Positions 6,201-14,550 are shown, counted from the first letter of the stretch. The stretch is 15,616 nt of DNA from a bacterium (GCA_018814245.1 JAHIZN010000150.1:1-15616), one strand, 5' to 3'. Made by a program: numbers and translations. The notes: generated by a model not told the origin, from the sequence alone.

Positions 6201-9200
6201 CTATACCATTGTTAATGGGCTTGCTGATAATGAGGTAACTGCAATAAATATAGACAGTGGAATTATCTGGTTTGCCACTGTTAGGGGAGGCTTATCACAA
6301 TATAACAAGATGAATGATTCCTTTAAGAACCTTACTACTGCTGATGGACTGTCGAGTAATCATGTTAAGGCAATTGCTGCGGATTCTGATTATGTTTGGT
6401 TAGTAACCCATGATGGTATAAGTAGATGCGAAAGAATCGGCAATGGTTTTCAAAACCTTAGATATGACATGGAATTATTACCCTATGGGGGAAGGGGCTT
6501 GGAACTCCATTCGGCAATGATAGATTCAGGGTATATCTGGTTTGCAGGATATGGCGGAGTAATCAGGCTTGATAAGACAAATTCTACTTTCAGGAGGTTT
6601 ACCACTAACGATGGATTGATTGATACCCATATAAATGCCGTGGCAAAGGATAGTGAGTATATCTACTTTGGAACCCAAAAGGGTGTTAGTAGGTATAACA
6701 GGATTAACCAGACATGGGATAATATACATCATCTGGATAATATGGTTATCTATTCTATCGATACCGAGGATGATGCAGTATGGTTTGGGACAGAACAAGG
6801 ATTATACAGGTATGATAAAAGCAAGGATACAATCAGAAGATTTACGGCTATTAATTCTGGTTTACTTAAGAGTGATGTTCGGGTAGTGAAAGCAAGCGGC
6901 GGCTTTGTCTGGTGTGCAACTCATGATGGGGTATGCAGGTATGACAAGGCAAATGATACATGGCAGGTGTATACCACCAAGGATGGGCTGCCTTCTAATT
7001 TTATTCGTGCCATGGCAATTGATTCTGACTATGTATACCTTGCTACTGACCACGGCGTTGGAAGGCTTCAGACAAAGGGAAGATTACTGTATCAGGAAAG
7101 TAAAAATATAAATATTACCTCACCAGATGCTACATTTACCACTAATATCGGAAAAGTGGTGATACCCGGTAAATCCTATATTGAGGCAAACTTAGTATCA
7201 AAACTTACACAGGTTATTGATATATCTTCAAATTCATTCCATGTTATAAGTAAGGATGTATATCTGGTAATCTCTACTGATAAACCTGTATATAAACCCC
7301 AGGAGCCAATAATTATAACTGCAACAGCCTATAATTGTTTGTCTACCTCTACATCTGAATTAAGCCTTGTTTTAAGGAAGGATGAGGCAATAATACTTTC
7401 TGAGGCATTTATCCTGCCTCCAAATGGAAGTAATACCTTTACAAAGACTGTAAAATCAGATGGTTCATTTGTGCTTGCAGGATTCTTAAATAGTGAGAAA
7501 ACAACAGAGTACATCAGGGTAATGCCGCCAGAGGTTTCAGTAATTATTACCGTTCCAGAGATAGTTGCAAGGGATGAATTTGACGCATCAGTACAACTAA
7601 AAAACACAAGCGAGCTCAAGGTAAATATCAGACCAAGGATTATTTGGGCAGATATTGCAGAAGACTTAGGAACCATAACGCTATCACCCAATCAGGCAAC
7701 ATTTGTTCAACAAAAATGTAAGTTTACTAAAAGTGGGACGATTACTGTAATACTCTCAGGGGATATAGAAAGGGTTGAGGATAAGAGGGTAATATTTGGT
7801 GAGCAGGTAACAGTTGAGGTAACACCAAAACAACTCTATCCACAAGGCGTAGTGGTTGTGCCATTTAGCCTGACTAATACAGGCAGGTGTGATTCAGAGG
7901 TAGAGGTAACATTTACCCTGCAACAACCTCAAGCCCTGCATAATCTTAATGCTCCACCACTCACACAGCTTAATTCCCTTCCACAGTGGTGTAAAAATAT
8001 GCCAAGGATACGCATTAAAGAAAAAGAGATAGGTAGAAGAGCAGCAAGAAAAGCTCCGGATATAGCAAATATTGATTGCAGCAATAATTCTATTACAATA
8101 AAACAAGGCTTCTGTGTCCCAATGGGAACTACTGCTATTGGTGAGCTTATATACGATTTAGAAGAGGGGAGCTATGTGATTGATCATTCATCCTTCTTTG
8201 GGTCAGGAGCTGCATCCTTCAAGGCAGCAAAAAATGATGTAGTTGGCATAGAGATTGAAATACCAGAAAAGATTATGGGTTACACAGAACAACAATTACC
8301 AATTAATGTAACTGTATCAAACTTAGGGGCAAATGAATTCAAGGGAGGGTTAAGGATAGATACCGGATTTTATCAGGATAGCGTACCATTAGGGTTAGGC
8401 ATAGGGGAAACAAAGACATTTACTTTTATTGGCACTACAAGCGGTTCTGCTGGAACATATACTATCCTTGCAGAAGCATTGCATAATGATAAAGTTATTC
8501 TGTCTGAATCCAAGACATTTGAATTAATACCCCAGTTTGCATTTGAGGAAATACCTGCTGATTTATCATTTACCATTGGTAAAAGAGGCACCATTACCCT
8601 TAGGGTGAGAAATAATGGCAATGGTGAAGGGAATATATGGGTACAACTAAAGATAGCAGATATTATTAATGAAACAAAACCTATCTGGATAAAACCAAAG
8701 GATTTTGGCAGTGTTAGTTTTAATATTAGCATACCTGATGACATCGAGGATAGAGATTATAGTGCATATATTATCCTTAAAACCGAAAAAGGGGAAGAAA
8801 TACATGAAAGGATATACTCAACACCATCAACAGATACTCAAGTACTTGCCGCTCCAGGATTGAAAAGGCTATTTCTGGCATCCGGGGCAGAGGCATTTGA
8901 TGTTGTTTTGTCCCCTAGGATTACCCTGATAAGCCCTACTATCGGTCGAGTAGGAAGCCTTGTTACTGTAAAAGGCAGCGGCTTTGGCTCAAATGAGAAT
9001 ATACGGATTGATTTTGGTACTACCATCACCTCTACGATGGCTACTACGGATATAATCGGCAATTTTACTGCTGTATTTACTACCACTCAACAATCAGCAG
9101 ATGGGACAGTAACTATTACTGCTACAGGACTCTCATCTGGTACATCGGCAACAAGATCATTATTTATTCTGGATAGTACCCCACCCGGAATCCCTGCATG

Positions 9201-9753
9201 GGGTACGATAACCATAAAATCTGACAGAGAAGTATCCCTTGAATGGAAGGCTGATATTGAACATGATTTAGCAGGATATAGGATATATTACGGAACCTCA
9301 ACAGGAAATTATTCTACTATTATTGATATTAAACCACCGGCTTCTACCCATACCTTAACTAATTTAGCCACAGATACAACCTGCTATGTAGTCCTTACGG
9401 CTTATGATTATGTAGGGAATGAGAGTAGTTATTCGCAAGAGAAGGGTATAGGGACTACACAGAGTATGGAGGTAAGCGCGGCAAGCATTGTTGGCGGCAA
9501 TAGAATAGCCACAGTAACAATCACAGGGGTATCCCATGATGTGGTGCAGGTAGTGTTTGAGGTATCAAGCAGCAATGGGACATATGTCATAGGTACAGAT
9601 ACAACTTCTCCCTACGAGATATACTGGAATCCGGCCGGAATTAATGACGGCACAGTAACAGTAGCAGCCACAGCCATTGATCTGGCGGGCTTAAAGACAT
9701 CCGTCTCTACAACAACAAAGGTAGATAATACGGGGCGCCAGTATTTAGTGTAG
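3244..9753 (+). CDS. Giant secreted multidomain propeller/Ig protein, part 1 of 3
   Basis: TTG start with AGGAG upstream. Residues 1-27 are a Sec signal peptide (MKKY, a Leu/Ile-rich core, then SFA before KDG). Residues about 62-262 look like a class I glutamine-amidotransferase-type fold: HPILIIPSGG (112-121), AEYVYNGGTIICF (136-148) and WGKGRVIATTLYCDQGF (231-247). There is no nucleophile-elbow Cys, so it is probably non-enzymatic. Residues 266-680 are CARDB/NEW3-like beta domains. Residues about 690-1280 are fourteen Reg_prop blades (pattern WFxTxxGxxRYDK, then DGLxxNxV). Residues about 1285-1870 hold an MG2-like TDKPVYKPQEPI segment (about 1345) and further beta domains. About 1891-1976 is IPT/TIG (ISPTIGRVGSLVTVKGSGFG). 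About 1978-2075 is fibronectin III. About 2076-2164 is an Ig-like repeat. The frame then breaks near 9735 and stops after GRQYLV. The next frame continues the same protein. A surface scaffold or adhesin role is inferred. Confidence 0.85.
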   Translation: MKKYTLLLLLGIIIGIFLAGFTSTSFAKDGCGPSTPSSNGDGKKAGGDIVDRPDDTVDVSTYDGIMLHPSGYASISILQNGYYGFTAALLEKLKEPYAVHDLSLPSDTLKDHPILIIPSGGLFGLEGSLLVKQRLAEYVYNGGTIICFTQQHGYEFSALPGGKLDGFGWREDQSCWRGGAYISKQHPMFAGQDTIYVDANIDGYFSQWTDDSSILLRRTKNSMPTILAYPWGKGRVIATTLYCDQGFVMNHIAIVEYALKIQNQTSITYNSTINLTVTSIGDGQIYKNTLGLNIPAQGSITQTATFTLPYAMAGGVCIFDAQAYSKGEKIGQAITTFNTPQAIIIIDPILPPAFGYTSTAAFKVTNVGALALPPGTLAVIFKDSLNNVLWAGTNTYGTITLYGSSTLNFNISIPQIKFEEVYKLAYNLIGEFTTLADEIEIPCSNVIKLGFDKPSYRIRENLGMNLKITNTGKFKEDLLRIVSIPDCNFAGTDSVTLLPNETGSITYNFTIPETTLSGLHSAEATLMLGTSTITKSFSFFIPPAQIVFDKINRLTLAAPETGSFTLKNIGGVDETYDYIVRIIDERNVTIFEKTNTIEIRAGEVSIPIEFNIPNQALDSGYTLAILTTDSKSQHKNFYKPLHIQGINAQININPDKKVYLADDEVNLITQITNLNGTINDATLTVKAFSSVEEWLCYAEVNDICDMAVDGNFIWFATPGGAKRYDKITDKFTTYTAIDGLAGNDVTTIAVDNQFVWLGIRYNGLSRYDKIHNTWQTFTKADGLVNNEVTSIVVGTDTVWVGSWDGAARYDKTQGSWKTYRIADTQPGNFINDIAIDGNLVWFATYDGIRRYDARDDSWTGYTTQNGLAHNQVHSIGIDGNYIWFGSPDGLTTRYDKSNDLFNIFVTSVNQPENKVNAITTGTNSVWFATNKGITQYDKINHLWKTFTTQDGLAGNQTKAIGIDDDMVWAGGNDGISKYKPAAPWQTYTIVNGLADNEVTAINIDSGIIWFATVRGGLSQYNKMNDSFKNLTTADGLSSNHVKAIAADSDYVWLVTHDGISRCERIGNGFQNLRYDMELLPYGGRGLELHSAMIDSGYIWFAGYGGVIRLDKTNSTFRRFTTNDGLIDTHINAVAKDSEYIYFGTQKGVSRYNRINQTWDNIHHLDNMVIYSIDTEDDAVWFGTEQGLYRYDKSKDTIRRFTAINSGLLKSDVRVVKASGGFVWCATHDGVCRYDKANDTWQVYTTKDGLPSNFIRAMAIDSDYVYLATDHGVGRLQTKGRLLYQESKNINITSPDATFTTNIGKVVIPGKSYIEANLVSKLTQVIDISSNSFHVISKDVYLVISTDKPVYKPQEPIIITATAYNCLSTSTSELSLVLRKDEAIILSEAFILPPNGSNTFTKTVKSDGSFVLAGFLNSEKTTEYIRVMPPEVSVIITVPEIVARDEFDASVQLKNTSELKVNIRPRIIWADIAEDLGTITLSPNQATFVQQKCKFTKSGTITVILSGDIERVEDKRVIFGEQVTVEVTPKQLYPQGVVVVPFSLTNTGRCDSEVEVTFTLQQPQALHNLNAPPLTQLNSLPQWCKNMPRIRIKEKEIGRRAARKAPDIANIDCSNNSITIKQGFCVPMGTTAIGELIYDLEEGSYVIDHSSFFGSGAASFKAAKNDVVGIEIEIPEKIMGYTEQQLPINVTVSNLGANEFKGGLRIDTGFYQDSVPLGLGIGETKTFTFIGTTSGSAGTYTILAEALHNDKVILSESKTFELIPQFAFEEIPADLSFTIGKRGTITLRVRNNGNGEGNIWVQLKIADIINETKPIWIKPKDFGSVSFNISIPDDIEDRDYSAYIILKTEKGEEIHERIYSTPSTDTQVLAAPGLKRLFLASGAEAFDVVLSPRITLISPTIGRVGSLVTVKGSGFGSNENIRIDFGTTITSTMATTDIIGNFTAVFTTTQQSADGTVTITATGLSSGTSATRSLFILDSTPPGIPAWGTITIKSDREVSLEWKADIEHDLAGYRIYYGTSTGNYSTIIDIKPPASTHTLTNLATDTTCYVVLTAYDYVGNESSYSQEKGIGTTQSMEVSAASIVGGNRIATVTITGVSHDVVQVVFEVSSSNGTYVIGTDTTSPYEIYWNPAGINDGTVTVAATAIDLAGLKTSVSTTTKVDNTGRQYLV
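5313..7080 (+). repeat. Fourteen Reg_prop beta-propeller blades
   Basis: Fourteen successive units of about 40 residues share the pattern: aromatic-x-T-x2-DGL, N-x-V-x2-I-x-hydrophobic-D, [VI]-W-F-x-T, G-[GIL]-x-R-Y-D-K. Some are worn (unit 7 ends SKYKPAAPW, unit 9 has SRCERIG, unit 10 has a longer first loop, unit 12 lacks DGL). Reg_prop repeats form seven-bladed propellers in hybrid two-component sensors, so fourteen blades fits two propellers in tandem. No kinase or response-regulator domain is present here. Confidence 0.8.
9469..9735 (+). repeat. Ig-like repeat C1 (most divergent family C copy)
   Basis: It reads VSAASIVGGNRIATVTITG, VVQVVFEVSSSNGTYVIGTDTT, then DGTVTVAATAIDLAG and VDNT. 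It shares order and key words with C2 and C3 but is clearly diverged in DNA. It lies at the end of part 1, just before frameshift 1. Confidence 0.6.
9733..9738 (+). other. Frameshift site 1 (-1) joining parts 1 and 2 of the giant gene
   Basis: Part 1 reads GTA GAT AAT ACG GGG CGC and stops 15 bases later. Re-reading one G in the GGGG run gives ACG GGG GCG CCA GTA, that is VDNTGAPV. The new frame then runs straight into FSVDYPAEWALVNG and further Ig-like sequence. A one-base loss in the G-run (biological or from sequencing) or a -1 slip on GGG would explain it. Part 2 has no credible start of its own. Confidence 0.75.
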
Positions 9754-12700
9754 ATTATCCAGCAGAATGGGCACTGGTAAATGGGACAGCAGTAAGCATC
9801 AGGTTTAGCGGGATAGATGCAGCCACACAAATAACAGGCACACCGAGCATCAGCTTAGATGTCGGTACATGGACACAGGCGAGTCAATGGTCAGTGATTA
9901 GTGGTCAGGGGACATACAGCGTATCCTTGATCGACGGCGAGCATATTGTCAGGGTTCGCGGAACAGATACAGCCGGCAATGTCTCCTGCAGCCGTGAGTC
10001 GCACCTGATGTCCGATGCCGCGCCGCCAATCTTGAGCATTATTGCCGCACCAAGTCCTGCCAGCAGCAGTGTCAGGATATGCGTTACAGCGTCAGAGGAT
10101 CTGGCAAGTACCCCAACCGTTTGCGTAATACCAAACGGTACAACGAGCGTAACCAATGTAGCCATGAGCCTGCAGCAAGGGTTTAGCAGACAGTACACAG
10201 GCACATATACAGTAATAGCCGGCTATGACGGAACAGCAATCGTCTGTGCCACTGGTACAGACAAGGCAGATAATGGTGGAAATATTGGCACAAGGTCAGG
10301 CAGTTTCGTCATTGACACCGCCAAGCCGACCGGCACGCTAAGTATCAACAGCGGGGCAACATATACAACTAATCCGGATGTAATGCTTGGATTGACATAC
10401 TCAGGTGATGTTACAGCACTTAGGTACAGAAATGAAGCAGGGGAATGGACACCATGGGAGGGTGTAGGTACTGTGCGGCAGTGGCTGCTTGAGACAGCGG
10501 GAAGTGGTGTGAGAAGCGTTGAGATGGAAATGATGGATACTGCCGGCAATGTTGGGAGCATCACGGGCATCATACAGTATGATGCTACACTGCCAACTGG
10601 CACAGTGAGTATAAACAGCGGTGCCGTGTATGCCGCCACAAGCAGCGTGGTCATGAGCCTCCAGTATGAGTTGCCATGTGAGGTGGCCAGTGTCAGCTTC
10701 AGCAACAATAGGGTCAGCTGGACAACAATTAGCGGCACACCGAGCACATACAACTGGACACTTGAGGGCAGTGATGGCACAAAATGGGTTTACTTCAGGA
10801 TAACCGATGTATCAGGATTGCAGGCAACCTTTGCAGATTCAATCATCCTTGACAGGCAGGGACCTGGCTGCCATATCCTGATCAATGAGGATGACCTATA
10901 CACCAATGATGGCAGCGTAACCCTGACCATATCAGCCAGCGATCCTGTATCAGTCGTGGGCAGCATGAGTCTGTCAAACAATGGCAGCGACTGGTCAAAT
11001 TGGCAGACATACCAGGCAGGGACGCTTTCATGGAACATTGTTACCGGCAGCGGCGGGACAACAAATAACGAGTATCGCTTCGTACAGGTAAGGTTTATGA
11101 ACAATGCCGGCAATGTGAACGGCACAACAAGCGATCGCGTAGTGTATGATAATACCCCGCCATCAGGCACGATTACCATCAATGAGAATGCGGCATACTC
11201 AACCAGCAGACAGGTGAGGCTGAATGTAGGGGCAAGCGACAATTTATCGGGTGTGGAACAGGTGCGGTTTGGTACGGATGGGACAACGCTTGGGCAATGG
11301 GAGCAGATTACAGGGATGCGGTCATGGTTGTTTACAGCTGAAGGCACACAAACAGTCTGTGTCTCGTTCAGGGACATGTGCGGGAACACGGCAACCGTTG
11401 TCAGCGATACAATCGTTGTGGATACAGGAGTGCCGGCAATAACCGTGAGCAGCCCTCAAGCCTCAGCAGTGGTCAAAGACACCATGAGCATAACATTCAG
11501 CATAGATCAGGCAGTTGTGGGCACACCAAGCATCAGCCTTGACGGTGGGGCATGGACACAAGTGAGTCAGTGGTCAGCAGCAAGCGGCCAGGGCACATAC
11601 ACATGGAACACAGCAGGTGTCAGTGACGACTCGCACATCTTTGTCATCAAGGCAAGCGATGCTGCCGGAAACATTGGCATGAGTGATGCGAGATTGGTGG
11701 TGGTTGGGAATGCAGGGACACCGGTAATCATAGTCACCCCGCTGCCGGATGCAAGTATCACCGGCAATGTATTGGTCAAGGCAACCGCACCAGACACAAC
11801 CGTAAGGGTAGAGTTTGAAGCGGCACAAGGCACAGCAACATGGAGCCTGACAGGTACACCCGGCACAAGGAGCGTGGATTCAAGTAGTATCGACGGCTGG
11901 TGCGGAACATGGATAACAGGCAGCTTTACACCAGACGGCACCTACACACTCAGGGCATATGCGTTTAACGGTAGCGGCGTTGAGACAGGCTCAGACACCA
12001 TTCAAGTAACCATAGACAATACCGCACCAATTGGCAGTGTGAATGCAGCATCACTCGTGCGAGGCATGGCCACGGTGACATACACCTCAGGCGAGTCAGA
12101 TATTACGCAAGTGGTATTTGAGTATGGCTCAGTCCTGGGCACATACACCATGGGCATGGATACAACCCCGCCGTTTAATGTCAGCTGGAATACGACGGAT
12201 GGGAATGGGAACACGACAGGCATGATGGATGGGACATATACCATTGTGGCCACGGCAGTTGACCATGCAAGCCTGAGCTATGCCGCAAGCAGCACATGCG
12301 TGGTGGATAATACCGCACCAGCAGGCACAATCACCGCTCCACAGGCAGGTGCAGTGGTTCGCGGCACAGTAGCTGTAACCTCAAGCTGGATAGATACTCA
12401 CAGCATGGGTACAACCATGATGAGAATAGACGGCGGGACATGGACAACAGCAGGAGACTTAAATACAATCAATTTGACAGATGGCGGACACAGCATCAGA
12501 TTGAGCTGCAGCGATATATTGGGCAATATTGGGTACACAAATGAAGAAATGGTGATAGTGGATAATACTGCACCAATTGGTGAGGTAGCAGCACAAGCAT
12601 ACACAAGTACCAATACTGTAACGCTTGCCTTAAGTTACAACGATGCCACGAGTCAGGTAGCAGCAGCAGGTTATGCAGAAGTAGGTGCAGGGGGGACACC

Positions 12701-13856
12701 GAGTGTTACATGGACAGGGGCTCTGGCAGCCGCGCATACAATAACCCTTGGCAGTGCGGGGTTGCGAACAATATACTATTTGCTCCAGGATACAGCGGGG
12801 AATATATCCACCGTGACCACAACGATTACCTATGACTGCACACTGCCAGCAGGGACAATAACCATAAACGCTGGTGCAGCATACACCAATTCACGGTTTG
12901 TAACCCTAAGGCTGGAATACAGCGATGATGCTACAGGTGTTGACAGGGTTTGTTACAGCAATGAGCCGTCATTTAGTGGACAGGTATGGGAGACGGCAAA
13001 TGTAGTCAAGCAGTGGGAATTGAGTGCAGGCGATGATAACAAGACAGTATACTATCAAGTGAGAGATGGTGCCGGGAATGTGTATGGGACAAACGCTGCC
13101 ATAACACTTGATAGTACGCCGTGTGGGACACTAACAGTCAGCTCACCAATATCAGGTGCAACATATCGCGGCAGTATCACCCTGACAGCCGAAGTACAGG
13201 ATGTAAACACCGTGGACAGGGTTGAATTCTATGTGGATAGTGTATTGTGCACAAGCAGCAGTGGTGGTAATTTTAAGGATACATGGGCAACCACAGCAGC
13301 CAATAACGGTGCACACAGCGTATATTTCAGGGCATACGACGCTGCCGGAAATGGGACAAACAGCAGTATGATAAATATTATTGTTGACAACACCATACCA
13401 GAAAGCGTGATGATTGTTAGCCCGGCAAATAACGCCCATGTTACAGGTACATTTAGCATAGATGCAATTGCAGCAGATGCAATCAATGTGGCAAGGGTAG
13501 AATTCTACCGTGATGGTACACTGATTGGATCAAGAACAACTGCCCCATGGTCAATGGCTACCAGCTCAAATACAATGGATGCGGGCACTCATACATTGTC
13601 TGCCAGAGCAATAGATGGTGCCGAGAATATGCTCGATTCAGTCAGTGTATTCATCGAGGTAGACAACACCGTACCAGCAGGCAGCGTCAGTGTAGCCTCA
13701 CTCATCAGGGGTGTGGCTACAGTAACATACACCTCAAGCGAGATAGACATTGCGAGTGTGGTGTTTGAGGCAGGCTCAAGCATGGGCACACATGCCATTG
13801 GCATGGATACCACGGCACCATTTACCATGAATTGGAATACGAGGCGGTATGGTTGA
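9735..13856 (+). CDS. Giant secreted protein, part 2 of 3: Ig-like repeat array
   Basis: This open frame continues part 1 after the shift at 9735. The first ATG (9894) has no ribosome site and falls within a repeat also found at 11434-11700, so it is not a true start. The sequence is a chain of roughly 90-residue Ig-like bacterial domains, each ending in VDNTxP/DTAGN-type signatures. At least three repeat families can be told apart. Family A has GTITIN-x-GAAYT at about 10332, 10599, 10866, 11166 and 12852. Family B has TPSISLDxGxWTQxSQW at about 9742-9990 and 11434-11700. Family C has ASLxRGxATVTYTS at 12033-12310 and 13677-13945, with a relative at 9469-9735 in part 1. Two Ig domains with RVEFYxD precede the last C copy. 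Such arrays form extended stalks on surface proteins. Sampled lines are 48-57% G+C against 33-43% in part 1. The frame fails at 13842. Confidence 0.8.
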   Translation, partial: APVFSVDYPAEWALVNGTAVSIRFSGIDAATQITGTPSISLDVGTWTQASQWSVISGQGTYSVSLIDGEHIVRVRGTDTAGNVSCSRESHLMSDAAPPILSIIAAPSPASSSVRICVTASEDLASTPTVCVIPNGTTSVTNVAMSLQQGFSRQYTGTYTVIAGYDGTAIVCATGTDKADNGGNIGTRSGSFVIDTAKPTGTLSINSGATYTTNPDVMLGLTYSGDVTALRYRNEAGEWTPWEGVGTVRQWLLETAGSGVRSVEMEMMDTAGNVGSITGIIQYDATLPTGTVSINSGAVYAATSSVVMSLQYELPCEVASVSFSNNRVSWTTISGTPSTYNWTLEGSDGTKWVYFRITDVSGLQATFADSIILDRQGPGCHILINEDDLYTNDGSVTLTISASDPVSVVGSMSLSNNGSDWSNWQTYQAGTLSWNIVTGSGGTTNNEYRFVQVRFMNNAGNVNGTTSDRVVYDNTPPSGTITINENAAYSTSRQVRLNVGASDNLSGVEQVRFGTDGTTLGQWEQITGMRSWLFTAEGTQTVCVSFRDMCGNTATVVSDTIVVDTGVPAITVSSPQASAVVKDTMSITFSIDQAVVGTPSISLDGGAWTQVSQWSAASGQGTYTWNTAGVSDDSHIFVIKASDAAGNIGMSDARLVVVGNAGTPVIIVTPLPDASITGNVLVKATAPDTTVRVEFEAAQGTATWSLTGTPGTRSVDSSSIDGWCGTWITGSFTPDGTYTLRAYAFNGSGVETGSDTIQVTIDNTAPIGSVNAASLVRGMATVTYTSGESDITQVVFEYGSVLGTYTMGMDTTPPFNVSWNTTDGNGNTTGMMDGTYTIVATAVDHASLSYAASSTCVVDNTAPAGTITAPQAGAVVRGTVAVTSSWIDTHSMGTTMMRIDGGTWTTAGDLNTINLTDGGHSIRLSCSDILGNIGYTNEEMVIVDNTAPIGEVAAQAYTSTNTVTLALSYNDATSQVAAAGYAEVGAGGTPSVTWTGALAAAHTITLGSAGLRTIYYLLQDTAGNISTVTTTITYDCTLPAGTITINAGAAYTNSRFVTLRLEYSDDATGVDRVCYSNEPSFSGQVWETANVVKQWELSAGDDNKTVYYQVRDGAGNVYGTNAAITLDSTPCGTLTVSSPISGATYRGSITLTAEVQDVNTVDRVEFYVDSVLCTSSSGGNFKDTWATTAANNGAHSVYFRAYDAAGNGTNSSMINIIVDNTIPESVMIVSPANNAHVTGTFSIDAIAADAINVARVEFYRDGTLIGSRTTAPWSMATSSNTMDAGTHTLSARAIDGAENMLDSVSVFIEVDNTVPAGSVSVASLIRGVATVTYTSSEIDIASVVFEAGSSMGTHAIGMDTTAPFTMNWNTRRYG
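9742..9990 (+). repeat. Ig-like repeat B1
   Basis: It contains TPSISLDVGTWTQASQWSVI and SGQGTY, matching B2 at 11434-11700 both in protein and in DNA (CACCRAGCATCAGC, CATGGACACA, GTCAGTGG-type words). Confidence 0.65.
11434..11700 (+). repeat. Ig-like repeat B2
   Basis: It contains TPSISLDGGAWTQVSQWSAA and SGQGTYTW, the counterpart of B1 about 1.7 kb upstream. Duplication inside the array explains the pair. Confidence 0.65.
12033..12310 (+). repeat. Ig-like repeat C2
   Basis: It shares long near-identical DNA blocks with C3 (for example ACATACACCTCA, GGCATGGATAC and TGGAATACGA). It carries an insertion relative to C3 between WNT and DGTYT. Confidence 0.7.
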
Positions 13857-13945
13857 CGGGACATATACAGTGCGAGCCATTGCCATGGATGAGGCGGGAC
13901 TTAGCTATACCACAAGCGTGCAAATAGTGGTGGATAATACCACGC
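13677..13945 (+). repeat. Ig-like repeat C3, containing frameshift 2
   Basis: It aligns to C2 over its whole length at both DNA and protein level. The reading frame breaks at 13842, inside the loop where C2 has extra codons. Confidence 0.7.
13839..13848 (+). other. Frameshift site 2 (+1) joining parts 2 and 3 of the giant gene
   Basis: Part 2 reads AAT TGG AAT ACG AGG CGG and stops at 13854-13856. Skipping the A at 13842 gives WNT then GGC GGT ATG GTT GAC GGG ACA (GGMVDGTYTV). The sister repeat at about 12181-12237 has WNTTDGNGNTTGMMDGTYTI at the same place, so the break lies inside the variable loop between WNT and DGTYT. Because shift 1 is -1 and shift 2 is +1, parts 1 and 3 are in the same frame. 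Confidence 0.75.
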
Positions 13946-14541
13946 CAATCTACATTACATCAGTAACCCATAATGCAGCAGCACCATTAAAAACAGGGGA
14001 TATATTGGTTGTAACCTTGATTGGCAGTGCAGGCGGGACCGCTACATTTGATATAGGTACAATGAAGCATGGGATGATAATGAAAGAAATAGTATCCGGC
14101 AACTACACAGGAACTTATACGGTTATACAAGGAGATAGTATCATCAATGCCACCATTACAGGCCATTTGACCATTGATACAACGACGATCAGCAAGGATG
14201 CAACTTGTACTGTAACGATAGCGGTTCAGGTTTCCCCTGCAGGACATCTGAAAAAGATTATTGTCTATCCTAATCCATTCATGCCAAATAGTAATACGGA
14301 AATAATCTTTGGCGGGGATAATGTCCCTCAGGAATACAGGCTTACTTCCCATGCTAATATTGAAATATTTAATATTGCAGGAGAGTTAATCAAGACAATA
14401 GAAGAGACAGATGGTGATGGTAAGGCTGTATGGGATGGTAGAAATGATGACGGAGAAAGGGTAGCAAGTGGAATTTATATCTACCTTATCACTAATCATA
14501 ACGATGAAAAGGTAATGGGTAGGATTGGAATAATAAAATGA
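13843..14541 (+). CDS. Giant secreted protein, part 3 of 3: FlgD-like C-terminal domain
   Basis: The ATG at 13849 lies mid-domain and is not a native start; the frame completes the last C-family Ig repeat (DGTYTVRAIAMDEAG). After a beta domain, the final 95 residues hold VYPNPF, IEIFNIAGELIKTI, WDGRNDDGERVASGIYIYL and GRIGIIK. This is the FlgD Ig-like / type A C-terminal sorting-like domain found at the end of many secreted proteins, where it marks proteins for outer-membrane export or surface attachment. Which of these applies here is not known. Base composition falls back to about 42% G+C in a sampled line. Its TGA overlaps an ATG (ATGA) at 14538, and the ribosome site of the next gene starts within the overlap. 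Confidence 0.8.
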   Translation, partial: GGMVDGTYTVRAIAMDEAGLSYTTSVQIVVDNTTPIYITSVTHNAAAPLKTGDILVVTLIGSAGGTATFDIGTMKHGMIMKEIVSGNYTGTYTVIQGDSIINATITGHLTIDTTTISKDATCTVTIAVQVSPAGHLKKIIVYPNPFMPNSNTEIIFGGDNVPQEYRLTSHANIEIFNIAGELIKTIEETDGDGKAVWDGRNDDGERVASGIYIYLITNHNDEKVMGRIGIIK

Positions 14542-14550
14542 GGAAGGTGA
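14541..14550 (+). promoter_or_regulatory. Ribosome site deciding the phospholipase start
   Basis: AGGAAGGTGA lies five bases before the ATG at 14556. The ATG at 14538 has no such site and would add MRKVRI ahead of an already complete signal peptide. Confidence 0.6.

Noticed and set aside
9730..9740. Programmed ribosomal frameshifting at the G4 run
   Set aside because: No X-XXY-YYZ slippery heptamer and no clear downstream pseudoknot; a one-base indel or sequencing error is simpler.
10223..11389. Long minus-strand open frames (185 and 199 codons) opposite the Ig array
   Set aside because: They mirror the repetitive, biased codons of the plus-strand Ig repeats and have no signal or domain of their own.
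5313..13945. CRISPR array or tandem DNA satellite
   Set aside because: The periodicity is of protein domains with diverged DNA, without identical repeats or equal-length spacers.
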